DNA from: CAWBRT01 sp963832785
GTDB taxonomy: Bacteria > Acidobacteriota > Terriglobia > Terriglobales > Acidobacteriaceae
Assembly: GCA_963832785.1 (NCBI GenBank)
Contig: CAWHVF010000007.1
Span: 248,001-312,000 of the forward strand
Direction: 5' to 3'
Length of the DNA stretch: 64,000 nucleotides
Part shown: in pieces, positions 34,714 through 42,911 of the stretch
Position numbering within the stretch: the stretch's first letter is position 1
How the letters are laid out: every line of letters starts with the position of its first letter
Made by a program: the position numbers and the translations under genes
The notes under the pieces: model-generated
Database searches by the model: none
What the model saw: only the letters and a program-made list of their open reading frames with translations
What the model was told of the DNA's origin: nothing

Positions 34714-34992
34714 TCAGAAATCCACTTCCGAGTGGGTCATGCCGAGTGCGGCGGCCTGCTGGGGAGAAATCTCGACCTCATCGAGGGCGGCCTTTCCTGC
34801 TCGATTGATCTCCTGCCAGAGGCTGTCGCCGGCCGCAGACTCAAGGGCGATGCCGGCCACCAGAAACTCGTCCAGCTCCTCGGGCGTGGCGAAGACCCTG
34901 GCAAAGGTGTTGCCGGTCAGGGTGAAGTTGAGCTGGAAGATTTCACCGCCATTGACAATTCGGCGGCGGAAGATATGCAGCGTTCCGGCCAT
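34714..34992 (-). CDS. Small conserved-looking protein of unknown function
   Basis: The 92-residue product (MAGTLHIFRRRIVNGGEIFQLN...) is well balanced, with an acidic helical middle (TPEELDEFLVAG) and C-terminus DEVEISPQQAAALGMTHSEVDF. I do not recognise a family, and no membrane segment or metal motif is present. It lies downstream of carD on the same strand, about 100 bases away. The coding case rests on amino-acid composition and length; there is no good ribosome site. Confidence 0.5.
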   Translation of the reverse strand: MAGTLHIFRRRIVNGGEIFQLNFTLTGNTFARVFATPEELDEFLVAGIALESAAGDSLWQEINRAGKAALDEVEISPQQAAALGMTHSEVDF

Positions 34993-35092
34993 GGCGGCTT
35001 AGATTCGCCAGTTCCAGGCGGGGTTTGCGGGGGTGAGATGACTGAGCGGAATGTTAAGCAGTTGCGTTATGTGGTACAGGGCGGGGTGAGGC

Positions 35093-35623
35093 TCAGACTT
35101 CGCTGATCGAGGCCTCGGGAAAGCGCAGCTTGCATTTCGCCAGCGCCCGGCGAAGCTCTTCTTCGACGTCGCACTCCTGCCAGTTCCGGGCCATGGCTAG
35201 TTCACTGACCAGCAGGTAGCGGGCCCGTTCCAGCATCTTTTTTTCGCGAAAGCTGAGCGGCTTCTGCTGGCTGAGCTGCACCAGGCTCTTCAGGACCGCG
35301 GCCACCTCCATGAGGCAGCCGGTGCGCATCTTTTCGGAATTTTCCTTGAAGCGGTACTTCCAGTCGGCATGGCATTCGCACTCGCCGTTGGTGAGATAAT
35401 CCAGGATTTTCTGGATCTCTCCGTTTTTCACCACCCGGCGCAGCCCCACGCTGGCTACGTTCTGGAAGGGAACCATGACCTTCAGGCTGCTGGATTTGAT
35501 GCGCAGCAGGTAAAATTTTTCTACGCAATTTCCCACACTGCGGCTGCTGATCTGCTCGATTATTCCTACGCCATGGTTGGGGTATACAACCTTGTCACCG
35601 ATACCGAAGCATAAAGGATTCAT
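35093..35623 (-). CDS. CarD-family RNA polymerase-binding regulator
   Basis: The N-terminal Tudor-like domain (FGIGDKVVYPNHGVGIIEQI, then EKFYLLRI and LKVMVPFQNV) is the RNA polymerase beta-subunit interaction domain of CarD, and the helical C-terminal part (MLERARYLLVSELAMARN) would contact promoter DNA at the -10 edge. CarD stabilises open complexes, notably at rRNA promoters. The 176-residue length is in the usual range. The ATG at 35623 is chosen over an in-frame TTG three codons upstream. It diverges from greA, another polymerase-binding factor. Confidence 0.93.
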   Translation of the reverse strand: MNPLCFGIGDKVVYPNHGVGIIEQISSRSVGNCVEKFYLLRIKSSSLKVMVPFQNVASVGLRRVVKNGEIQKILDYLTNGECECHADWKYRFKENSEKMRTGCLMEVAAVLKSLVQLSQQKPLSFREKKMLERARYLLVSELAMARNWQECDVEEELRRALAKCKLRFPEASISEV

Positions 35624-35802
35624 GCAATCCAACGAGCCCTTTCGGCTAACGAGCGCAGCCCCCGCGCCCGCGCCGTCGTAAGTAAAGTATATACGGGCGG
35701 TACGAGATGGGGCAATCCATCAGGCGGCGTGAGTAGTTGCCGGCATGGGGCCTTCGCCTTACTGCGCCTGACAGCGCCCCCAAGCGGAACACCCCGCGGC
35801 GG

Positions 35803-35808
35803 TATAAT
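35803..35808 (+). promoter_or_regulatory. greA: Candidate -10 box (TATAAT) for greA
   Basis: A consensus TATAAT lies 30 bases before the greA ATG. The expected -35 position (35780-35785) shows no good match, so the box stands alone; CarD-type polymerases often use weak -35 elements. AACAGG just before the ATG is the ribosome site. Confidence 0.55.
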
Positions 35809-35838
35809 TAAATGTGATTCCTTTCGGGTTTTAACAGG

Positions 35839-36312
35839 ATGCCAGAGCACATTAGAAAAAAGCTGGAAGAGGAAATCCAAACTCTCGAACACGAACTGAG
35901 CGTGGAGCTTCCCAGGGAACTGAAACGGGCGGTGGCGCTGGGCGATCTCAGCGAAAACGCCGAATACCACATGGCCAGGCAGCGCCAGGAATACGTGCGG
36001 GCGCGCCTGGGGCAGCTCAAAAAGCGGGTAGCCGACCTGTCGCTGGTAAACATGAACAATATTCCTCGGGACCGGGCTGCGCTTGGCTCCAAGGTGTTGG
36101 TTTATGATATCGGCAAGGGCGAGGAAATCGAGTACAGGCTGGTTACCAGCGAGGAGTCTGACGTCGGCAATGGCCGCATCTCGACCACCTCTCCCATCGG
36201 CCGGGCCTTGATGGGCAAAAAGAAAGGCGATTCCGCCACCGTGGTCACCCCGGCCGGCAAGCGGGAGCTGGAGATTCTGAAGCTGACCACCATTCACGAC
36301 GAGGCGCAATGA
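35839..36312 (+). CDS. greA: Transcription elongation factor GreA
   Basis: The 157-residue protein has the N-terminal coiled coil (KKLEEEIQTLEHELSVELPRELKRAVALGDLSENAEY), carrying the acidic tip Asp and Glu of GDLSENAEY that promote transcript cleavage in backtracked RNA polymerase, and the FKBP-like C-terminal domain with ISTTSPIGRALMGKKKGD. Its TGA overlaps the next ATG (ATGA at 36309-36312), so it is coupled with the phosphotransferase gene. Confidence 0.96.
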   Translation: MPEHIRKKLEEEIQTLEHELSVELPRELKRAVALGDLSENAEYHMARQRQEYVRARLGQLKKRVADLSLVNMNNIPRDRAALGSKVLVYDIGKGEEIEYRLVTSEESDVGNGRISTTSPIGRALMGKKKGDSATVVTPAGKRELEILKLTTIHDEAQ

Positions 36313-36959
36313 CCTGGACTGCTGCAGTTGGCCGCGGCTGTGGAGCTGTACTCCACCGCATTGTCAGCGGCCTGGCACTGAGGCGAATTTCGCCCAACGT
36401 GCTCACCTTTATCGGCCTCCTCATCAATGTGGGGGCCGCCCTGCTGTTTGGGTTTGCCAGCGCCGACAACAACCAACCCCTGCTGTTTCGGCTGGCAGCC
36501 CTGGTCATCATCGGGGCGGGAATTTTTGACATGGTGGACGGTCGCGTGGCCCGTGCTACCAACCAGGTGACCGACTTCGGCGGCTTCTTCGATTCCGTGG
36601 TGGACCGCTACAGCGACGTGGTGCTGTTCTTCGGCTTGCTGGTCTATTACGCCCGCGCCCACCGCTTTTTCTACGTCGTGCTGGTCGCCTTTGTCATGAC
36701 CAGCTCGCTCATGGTCAGCTACACCCGGGCACGCGCCGAGTGCATGATCGAGAAGTGCAAGGTCGGCTTCATGGAGCGCCCGGAACGCATCGTGCTGATC
36801 ATCATCGGGGGTATGTTCAATCGTATGGCGCCGGTCCTGTGGGTGCTGGCGGTGCTCTCCACCATCACCGTAATCCACCGCATACTCTACGCTTACCAGC
36901 AGACCACGCTGAAAGACCGCGCCCCAAAAGAGCCCGCCGACACCATAATCGCCTCCTGA
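36309..36959 (+). CDS. CDP-alcohol phosphatidyltransferase family membrane enzyme
   Basis: The 216-residue protein has about six helices and the signature DX2DGX2ARX8GX3DX3D: Asp74, Asp77, Gly91 region, Asp95 and the catalytic Asp99. These enzymes join a CDP-activated alcohol such as CDP-diacylglycerol to another alcohol, for example inositol phosphate, glycerol-3-phosphate or serine. The subgroup looks like archaetidyl/phosphatidyl-inositol-phosphate synthases, which would suit acidobacterial lipids, but the acceptor is not certain. It overlaps greA by four bases. Confidence 0.92.
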   Translation: MTWTAAVGRGCGAVLHRIVSGLALRRISPNVLTFIGLLINVGAALLFGFASADNNQPLLFRLAALVIIGAGIFDMVDGRVARATNQVTDFGGFFDSVVDRYSDVVLFFGLLVYYARAHRFFYVVLVAFVMTSSLMVSYTRARAECMIEKCKVGFMERPERIVLIIIGGMFNRMAPVLWVLAVLSTITVIHRILYAYQQTTLKDRAPKEPADTIIAS

Positions 36960-37453
36960 TCCCAGTTTTACGAAGCCGCAGATGGCCGCCATGGCTGGCT
37001 CCTATCTATTTGATTGCGCAGGGCTTATAGTGCCGAGAGCCAGGCTTGAGGCAAGCCTGATTTGGGCTTCCGGGCGGGAAACGGCGGCGCTGCCCGCTAC
37101 AGTGAATGTGATGACCCGCACGGTCGGGGTCTCAGCAGGCCCCCAAGCCCGACGCGGCTTGCTGGTAGCTAGGTCCGGGGCGGGCTGAAACAGCTATCAA
37201 TTGCCACCCGCCGGCGAGAAAGCCGGCGCTAGGTCGGTCCGTTAGTTCCAAGCTGGGTTCGAGATTGCGCCAGAATGCGGGTTGCATTTGCATCCCATCG
37301 CCAGCAAGTGTATTTTGTTCCGCAGACTGTCTCGCACGTTTCGGCGATGCCGCCGTTCTTCGCCGCGTCGGCAGATGGAAAGATTATGTGGTCATAAAAA
37401 TCTGTTGCTGTAGCCGCTCCGCATGGCGGCGGCAGTTTTAATCAGGAGGAGAC
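36960..37453. other. Gene-free region ahead of the histone-like gene
   Basis: No gene is supported in these 494 bases. A hairpin GCCGGC-GAGAAA-GCCGGC lies at 37210-37227 and may end the greA transcript or be a degenerate repeat. The strong ribosome site AGGAGGAG at 37444-37451 belongs to the next gene. No clear promoter boxes are seen. Confidence 0.45.
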
Positions 37454-37912
37454 ATGGCGTTTTTGGACGAGAACCTGAAGGGCCGTGACGACGAAATGGA
37501 CGATTACGGCGAGGGCAGCGCTTTCAACGAGAACATGGAAGAAGAAGAGGATTACGACGAAGAGGAAGAGGAAGAAGAGGAGGCGGGTGAATTGGAACCA
37601 GAATCTCAGCCAGCCGTCGTCGAAACCAGCGTGATTGAAGTGACCGAAGCCCCGGTGGTGGAGGTCGTGGAAGAAAAACCTGCGCGCAAGGCCCCGGCTC
37701 GCAAGCCTGCGGCCAAGGCCGCCAAGAAGCCGGCGAAGAAAGCGGCCAAAAAAGCGGCCAAAAAGGCGCCCGTCAAGAAAGTCGCCAAAAAGGCGGTGAA
37801 GAAGGCGGCCAAGAAAGCGCCGGCCAAGAAAGCCGCCAAGAAGGCGGTGAAGAAGGCGGCCAAGAAAGCGCCCGCCAAGAAGGCGGCGAAAAAGAAGGCG
37901 CGTCGGCGCTAG
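37454..37912 (+). CDS. Bipolar histone H1-like protein (acidic head, Lys/Ala-repeat tail)
   Basis: The first 50 residues are strongly acidic (EENMEEEEDYDEEEEEEEE in a near-unbroken run), then a hydrophobic Val/Glu bridge, and from about residue 76 the chain is built of KKAAKKAPAKKAAKKAV-type repeats ending RRR. Lys/Ala tails of this kind occur in eukaryotic H1 and bacterial AlgP/Hc1-like nucleoid proteins. The tail should coat DNA without sequence choice; the acidic head may moderate it or recruit other proteins. It has one of the best ribosome sites in the window (AGGAGGAG), so it is probably abundant. The DNA repeats behind the tail favour length variation. Confidence 0.85.
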   Translation: MAFLDENLKGRDDEMDDYGEGSAFNENMEEEEDYDEEEEEEEEAGELEPESQPAVVETSVIEVTEAPVVEVVEEKPARKAPARKPAAKAAKKPAKKAAKKAAKKAPVKKVAKKAVKKAAKKAPAKKAAKKAVKKAAKKAPAKKAAKKKARRR

Positions 37913-38289
37913 CCTACGCAGCCGGCCAGGCTTGCTGGCCTGGCTGCGGAAAAACCTGCTGTAGTGGCCCGTATTCGGGGTGGCCCGGGATACGGGCGGG
38001 AATGCGCTTTGCGGCCCCACATTCGCCTGCCGCGGATGTGGGGCTCCCGTCTGCGCATGCGTGTTTGCTTGCGTGCCAGAGGGAAAGAACCGCCATGCAG
38101 GGCCGCTGATTTTGCTACCGTTCTTTGCTGGCCTACTACAGGCCGCCGCCCGGGATGGGGCGGGGAATGCGGCTGCCCTTCCGGCTCGGCTTGAGCTTTC
38201 CCGTTTACGCCCCGTCATAGTTTTGTGAAAGGCGAAACTCTCCAGCCATCTCTGATGATTCCCTGATATGCTAAGGGCCGTCTGCAACT
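37913..38289. other. Gene-free region with degenerate repeat DNA
   Basis: No gene is supported. The stretch at 38020-38055 (GCGGCCCCACATTCGC, then GCGGATGTGGGGC) could form a hairpin downstream of the histone-like gene. Short plus-strand frames here have no coding character. Confidence 0.4.
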
Positions 38290-39144
38290 ATGAAGCCCCG
38301 TCTCGGACTCATTGCCGGCAATGGCAAGTTCCCCTTCCTGGTGCTTGACGCCGCCCGCTCGCGCGGCTACGACGTGGTAGTTGCGGCCATCAGGGAAGAG
38401 GCGTTTCCCGAGATCGAGCAGCGGGGCGCCGCCACCGTCCACTGGATGTCCCTGGGCGAGCTCTCGCGGCTGATCGAGACCTTCCGGCGTGAAGGCGTCA
38501 CCCAGGCCATCATGGCCGGCCAGGTCAAGCACAAGCAGATCTTCAGCAGCATAAAGCCAGACTGGAAGCTGGCTAAGCTGCTGCTCAAGCTGCCCACGCG
38601 CAATACCGATTCGCTGATCGGCGGAGTGGCCGAGCTACTGGCCGAGGAGGGCATCACCCTGATGAACTCCACCTGGCTGCTGGAGCCGCTGCTGGCCTGC
38701 CCCGGCGTGCTCACCCAGCGGCCGCCCAGCGATCAGGAGCAGACCAACATAACTTATGGCCGCGCGGTGGCGCATCATGTGGCCCGCTTCGATATCGGCC
38801 AGACGGTGGTGATTGCCGAAGCCGCCTGCGTGGCCATCGAAGCCATGGAGGGCACCGATGCCGCCATCCTGCGTGCCGGTGCGCTGATGCGCTCGCTGCA
38901 CGGCGAGTCTGCCATGCTCAGCCGCGCCCTGACCGTGGTCAAGGTGGCCAAGCCGAACCAGGACATGCGCTTCGACGTGCCCGTCATCGGCTTGCGCACC
39001 ATCGAAACCATGCGCCAGGCCGGCGCCACCTGCCTGGCACTCGACGCCGGCCGCTGCCTCATCCTGGACGGCGACGCCGTAATTCAGGCCGCCAACCAAG
39101 CCGACATCGCCATCGTGGCCGACGAGACGCCACATAGGGGATAG
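38290..39144 (+). CDS. lpxI: UDP-2,3-diacylglucosamine pyrophosphatase LpxI
   Basis: The 284-residue protein matches LpxI (DUF1009): LGLIAGNGKFPFLVLDAARSRGYDV at the N-terminus, AIMAGQVKHKQIF in the middle, and RFDVPVIGLRTIETMRQAGATCLALDAGRCLILD at the C-terminus. LpxI cleaves UDP-2,3-diacylglucosamine to lipid X in lipid A synthesis and replaces LpxH in many Gram-negatives. So the cell should have an outer membrane with lipid A. Its usual oxidoreductase partner lies at 40107, beyond an inserted regulator gene. Confidence 0.95.
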   Translation: MKPRLGLIAGNGKFPFLVLDAARSRGYDVVVAAIREEAFPEIEQRGAATVHWMSLGELSRLIETFRREGVTQAIMAGQVKHKQIFSSIKPDWKLAKLLLKLPTRNTDSLIGGVAELLAEEGITLMNSTWLLEPLLACPGVLTQRPPSDQEQTNITYGRAVAHHVARFDIGQTVVIAEAACVAIEAMEGTDAAILRAGALMRSLHGESAMLSRALTVVKVAKPNQDMRFDVPVIGLRTIETMRQAGATCLALDAGRCLILDGDAVIQAANQADIAIVADETPHRG

Positions 39145-39152
39145 TTCCACGT

Positions 39153-39988
39153 TTCACGTTTCACGATTAGAGGCGGCGTAGGTTGTGATAATGCCTGTTA
39201 TCAATAGTTACCCAACCGCAGGGCAGCCTATCGGTCAGGGATGGTCACGTTCCGTTCTGTTCCCTGATGGCTTTCTTGATGTGTCCCTCGATGAAGAACT
39301 CCAAGCCCTTCTTGCACGACGGACATGTAGACGGATTTGCTGCACCGTCCAGACCTGCAGCCGAATGTTCGAAAGAGCGAAGGCACTTGGGACACGTTAT
39401 CACGACGTTGCCTGTCGCCTGTATCGGCACCCAAATAGGTGCCACATCCGTTGCTGGCTGTCGATGCCGGAGGGGCGAAGCAACTAGTAAGTCCTTAATC
39501 TTTATGAACAACTCATTAGGCGTGTAACTACCCTTTTGGAAAATAGCATCTGCGAGCACAGCCTGAGTATCGCTGACAAAATACTCGGCGGTGATTGCAA
39601 TAACGGGGATATGCGGGAACCTAGAACGGATGATTCCAAGGAACTCGAAGCCGGACATTTCGGGCATCCGCAAGTCCGAAATGATGATGTCAGGGAGAGA
39701 CTGGTCTAGACAATGCAGCGCCGCCAGCCCATTCTCCGCTGTCAGCACCTCATACCCTTGCGAACCGAGGACTGCAGCACCAGTCTGACGGATTATCGAC
39801 TCGTCATCTACGAGGAGAATCCGGTAAGCGAACCCAGCCACGCAAGAACTCCGAACGATTCTTGATTGTTAAATTTTACACCGACGCTTTGAATTTTCAG
39901 GGCAAAAAATTGCGCATCCCGTCGCTAACTGGCGATAAACCGCCATATTACCAATAATCCGGCTCGCCGGCCGGTCGTGAAACGTGAA
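39153..39988. repeat. Inverted 14-bp repeats flanking the response-regulator gene
   Basis: TTCACGTTTCACGA at 39153-39166 is the exact complement of TCGTGAAACGTGAA at 39975-39988. The pair brackets the minus-strand regulator gene lodged between the plus-strand lpxI and Gfo/Idh genes. The arrangement could record an insertion or inversion, but no target duplication is evident. The span given is the pair of repeats and all between. Confidence 0.6.
39245..39841 (-). CDS. Receiver-domain protein with C-terminal zinc-ribbon
   Basis: Residues 5-120 form a receiver domain: VDDES acidic pocket, phospho-acceptor Asp56 in IIISDLRMPEMSGFEFL, Thr in AITAE, and Lys in FQKGSY. The C-terminal part has CPKC and CPSC in TCPKCLRSFEHS and TCPSCKKGLEFF, a four-Cys ribbon likely to bind zinc. 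It lacks a known DNA-binding or enzymatic output, so it may signal by protein contact. The 198-residue gene interrupts lpxI and the oxidoreductase gene on the opposite strand. Confidence 0.88.
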   Translation of the reverse strand: MAGFAYRILLVDDESIIRQTGAAVLGSQGYEVLTAENGLAALHCLDQSLPDIIISDLRMPEMSGFEFLGIIRSRFPHIPVIAITAEYFVSDTQAVLADAIFQKGSYTPNELFIKIKDLLVASPLRHRQPATDVAPIWVPIQATGNVVITCPKCLRSFEHSAAGLDGAANPSTCPSCKKGLEFFIEGHIKKAIREQNGT

Positions 39989-40106
39989 GAGATCCCTCGC
40001 TTCGCTCGTTATTAGCCTGCCCTGAGCGAGCGAAGCGGGTCGAAGGGCCCGCAAGACGGCTCAACTTGAAACCTGCAGCGGCCTGCTTTACGCTGGTTGC
40101 AATCTC

Positions 40107-41213
40107 ATGGTAAAAGAACCGGAAGCACCCATCCGCGTGGCCGTCATAGGCGTGGGCTCGTTTGGCCGCAACCACGCCCGCGTCTATCGTGAACTGGCCA
40201 ACGAGCAGGCGCAGGCGAAAGCTGCGGCACAGGCGGCCGCCGGGGCCGGAGCAGGCAGCGACCCGGAGAGGGCCGCGCCCAAGCCGTCGCCGCCCGTCGA
40301 GCTGGCTGCCGTGGTCGACTGCGACCGGGCGCGGGCCCAAGCGGTGGCCGCCGAGTTCGGCGCGCAAGCTTATTTCAGCCTGGAAGAGCTGCTGGCGGAT
40401 GGCCGCGTTCATGCCGCCAGCGTGGCCGTACCAACGGTGCGGCACCTGCCGGTGGCCCGGGCGCTGATGCAGGCAGGGATCGACGTTCTCGTGGAGAAGC
40501 CGCTGGCTCTGAACGTGGCCGAGGCAGACGCCCTGATCGAACTGGCTCAGCGGCACCAGCGCGTGGCACAGGCCGGACACCTGGAGCGCTTCAATCCGGC
40601 GGTGCGCGCCGCCCTGCCTTATATCACCCGCCCGATGTTTTTCGAGGTCCACCGGCTGAGCGTGTTTACCCCGCGCTCGCTCGACGTGGACGTGGTGATG
40701 GACCTGATGATCCACGATCTTGACGTGGTGCTCTCGCTGGTGAATTCTCCGGTGCGGGAGATTCGCGCCGTAGGCTTGCCGGTGTTGACGCCCAAGGTCG
40801 ATATCGCCAACGTGCGCGTCGAGTTCGAATCGGGCTGCGTCGCCAACTTCACCGCCAGCCGCGTCAGCACGGAAAAGGTCCGCAAGCTGCGCTTCTTCCA
40901 GCCGCACCAGTACGTCTCGCTCGACTACTCGCGGCGCGACATGTTCATGCTGACGGTGAAACCTCCCGGTGAAAGCCACGGCGATGGCACTCAGTTTGCT
41001 TTGCCGCAGATTGTGCCTTCCAAGCCGCAGGTGCCGCCGGAGGAGCCGCTCAAAGCCGAGCTGCGCAGCTTCCTGGAAAGCGTAGCCAGCCGCGCGCGCC
41101 CCATCGTGCCGTTGGAGGATGGCCGGCGCGCCCTGGAGCTGGCGCTGCAAATCCGCTCACAGATAGAAAAGCACAGCCTCCGGGCAGGTGTGGCCGATCT
41201 GCGGCAGTGGTAG
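40107..41213 (+). CDS. Gfo/Idh/MocA-family oxidoreductase, lipid A-associated
   Basis: The N-terminal Rossmann fold has IRVAVIGVGSFGRNHARVY; VLVEKPLALN is the conserved EKP, and GHLERFNPAVRAAL starts the C-terminal domain with the catalytic region HDLDVVL. A 25-residue Ala/Gly-rich insert (KAAAQAAAGAGAG) lies between the second strand and helix. In related bacteria a Gfo/Idh gene follows lpxI, and GnnA of this family oxidises UDP-GlcNAc for 2,3-diamino lipid A, so such a role is likely but unproven. No clear ribosome site precedes the ATG. Confidence 0.88.
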   Translation: MVKEPEAPIRVAVIGVGSFGRNHARVYRELANEQAQAKAAAQAAAGAGAGSDPERAAPKPSPPVELAAVVDCDRARAQAVAAEFGAQAYFSLEELLADGRVHAASVAVPTVRHLPVARALMQAGIDVLVEKPLALNVAEADALIELAQRHQRVAQAGHLERFNPAVRAALPYITRPMFFEVHRLSVFTPRSLDVDVVMDLMIHDLDVVLSLVNSPVREIRAVGLPVLTPKVDIANVRVEFESGCVANFTASRVSTEKVRKLRFFQPHQYVSLDYSRRDMFMLTVKPPGESHGDGTQFALPQIVPSKPQVPPEEPLKAELRSFLESVASRARPIVPLEDGRRALELALQIRSQIEKHSLRAGVADLRQW

Positions 41214-41287
41214 GCAGTTTCGAGCTTTCAGGAAAAATGCTTCTATAGCGGAACCAGAGTTGATGTATCCCCAAGGGCTCACAAAAG

Positions 41288-41421
41288 TGGAAGCGCCGGG
41301 CTTCAGCCCGGCGAAATCCGGGGGAGATGAATGGGCTTTAGCCTCGGCGTTCTAACCACAGGGGCTGAAGCCCCCGATCTTTAGGCGACCCTATTCACCG
41401 GGCTAAAGCCCGGTGCTTCCA
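41288..41421. repeat. CCGGGCTTCAGCCCGG-type inverted-repeat element
   Basis: The outer arms TGGAAGCGCCGGGCTTCAGC (41288) and the complement of TGGAAGCACCGGGCTTTAGC (ending 41421) match at about 22 of 24 bases. Each arm is also a hairpin: GCCGGGC-TTCA-GCCCGGC and ACCGGGC-TAAA-GCCCGGT, and a third, GGGGCTGAAGCCCC, lies between. Related remnants occur near 43065-43150. Confidence 0.8.
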
Positions 41422-41510
41422 CCAGAATATAGCAACGATAGTATTGCCTTATAACCACCGAATTGAGCAGGAGCGCGAAGGCTCGCAACCGGCCATTGCG
41501 CGGCTGATGG

Positions 41511-42365
41511 TCACTTGTCGTAGCGGTAGAAGCCGCGTCCTGACTTGCGGCCCAGCCAGCCGGCGTCGACCATCTTGATCAGCAGCGGGCAGGGCCGATA
41601 CTTGGGGTCGCCCAGGCCGGCCAGCAGCACGCGCATGATGTCCAGGCAGATGTCCAGCCCGATGAAGTCGGCCAGCGTCAGCGGCCCCATGGGGTGGGCC
41701 ATGCCGAGCTTGAAGACCTCATCGACCGCCTCAGGCGTGGCCACGCCTTCCATGACCGCGTAGATCGCCTCGTTAATCATGGGCATGAGCACGCGATTGG
41801 AGACGAAGCCGGGCGCATCGTTGGCTTCGACCGGCGTCTTGCCCAGCTTTTGCGCCAGCGCCTTCACCGTCTGGCAAGTCTGATCTGAGGTCGCCAGGCC
41901 GCGAATGACCTCGACCAGCGCCATCACCGGCACAGGATTGAAAAAGTGCATGCCGATCACCTTGTCCGGCCGGCCGGTGAGCGCGGCCAGCTTGGTGATC
42001 GAAATGGAGGATGTGTTTGAGGCGAGAATGACCTCGGGCCGGCAGAGGGAATCGAGTTCGCGAAAGATTTCCGCCTTGATTTCCAGCTTCTCGGTGGCGG
42101 CCTCGACCACCAGCTCGCAGCCCGAGAGATCCTGGCGCGAAGTGGTGGTGCGGATGCGCTTGAGCGCCGCCTCCCGCTCCTGGGCGGTGAGCTTCTGCCT
42201 GGAGACTTCGCGCTCCATGTTCCTGGCGATGGTTTCCAGCCCGCGCTGCAGCAGGCGCTGCTCTACTTCCACCAGCACAACCTCGTAGCCGGTCTTGGCA
42301 AAGACATGCGCGATGCCATTGCCCATGGTGCCGGCCCCGATCACGCCAACCGTCCTGATGTCCAT
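41511..42365 (-). CDS. 3-hydroxybutyryl-CoA dehydrogenase (3-hydroxyacyl-CoA dehydrogenase family)
   Basis: The 284-residue protein has the NAD site VGVIGAGTMGNGIAHVFAKTGYEV, catalytic Ser/His/Asn in LASNTSSISIT, GMHFFNPVPVMALVEVI, and GFVSNRVLMPMINEAIY. It oxidises (S)-3-hydroxybutyryl-CoA or longer 3-hydroxyacyl-CoAs in fatty-acid or butyrate metabolism. The length is normal for the stand-alone type (Hbd). The start at 42365 fits a run of G just upstream. The frame continues 41 codons upstream, but that part has no family match. The gene has no clear operon partner. Confidence 0.94.
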   Translation of the reverse strand: MDIRTVGVIGAGTMGNGIAHVFAKTGYEVVLVEVEQRLLQRGLETIARNMEREVSRQKLTAQEREAALKRIRTTTSRQDLSGCELVVEAATEKLEIKAEIFRELDSLCRPEVILASNTSSISITKLAALTGRPDKVIGMHFFNPVPVMALVEVIRGLATSDQTCQTVKALAQKLGKTPVEANDAPGFVSNRVLMPMINEAIYAVMEGVATPEAVDEVFKLGMAHPMGPLTLADFIGLDICLDIMRVLLAGLGDPKYRPCPLLIKMVDAGWLGRKSGRGFYRYDK

Positions 42366-42563
42366 ATGCCCCCCTTTAGATCCAGGGAAGTTTATCAGCT
42401 CTGCTCGGGATGATAATAACCAACTGCTGTGTCTCCGCGCTGAAAAACGAAAACCACATCTGCCACAGAAGGCGAATGTGGCCGCCAATCAGGAGGCTCG
42501 GCGCTCGCGCCCGGTTTATTTGTACCTGTAAAGATGCACGGCGATGTACATGGCGAGCATGCC

Positions 42564-42911
42564 TAGAGCGTGTTTCAAAAATCCACTTTTCGATGAATCA
42601 GGTTTTCCCTCAGGGGCTATTGAGGGCTGCATATGTAATGTCCTACACCCTGCAATCAGGTGCCCACTGGAAAGTTGTCATGGCGAGCGGAGGCGCGCAG
42701 CGCCGCAGTCGAGCCACCTTGTGTTTTCCGGCACCAAACCACAAGGTTCCTCCACTCCGCCGCGCGGTGCGCGGCTCCGGTCGGAATGACAATTCATATT
42801 TTGGGAGGACATTATTTTTGCAGTACTCAATAAAACCCGCATTCTTCTTGGCTCCGAGCGGCTCGGCTGAAACCGAGCCCTTTCAAAGAACTATTTTTGA
42901 AACAAGCTCTA
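42564..42911. mobile_element. MITE-like element with 19-bp terminal inverted repeats
   Basis: TAGAGCGTGTTTCAAAAAT (42564-42582) and ATTTTTGAAACAAGCTCTA (42893-42911) are complementary at 18 of 19 positions. The 348-bp interior carries no transposase, so the unit is non-autonomous. A second repeat family is nested within it. The hairpin GGCTCGG-CTGAAA-CCGAGCC lies near its right end (42858-42879). No clear target duplication beyond the terminal TA. Confidence 0.75.
42675..42792. repeat. TTGTCAT-ended inverted repeat nested in the MITE-like element
   Basis: The ends TTGTCATGGCGAGCGGAG and CGGTCGGAATGACAA are inverted copies with a few differences; inner CCACCTTGTG and CACAAGGTTCC also pair. 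It is a short (118 bp) relative of the TGTCAT-ended elements at 30414, 45173 and 59177. Confidence 0.7.

Noticed and set aside
37600..37910. Lys/Ala-repeat DNA as a non-coding satellite
   Set aside because: The frame is kept throughout, a very strong ribosome site precedes it, and the product resembles known H1-like tails, so it is coding.
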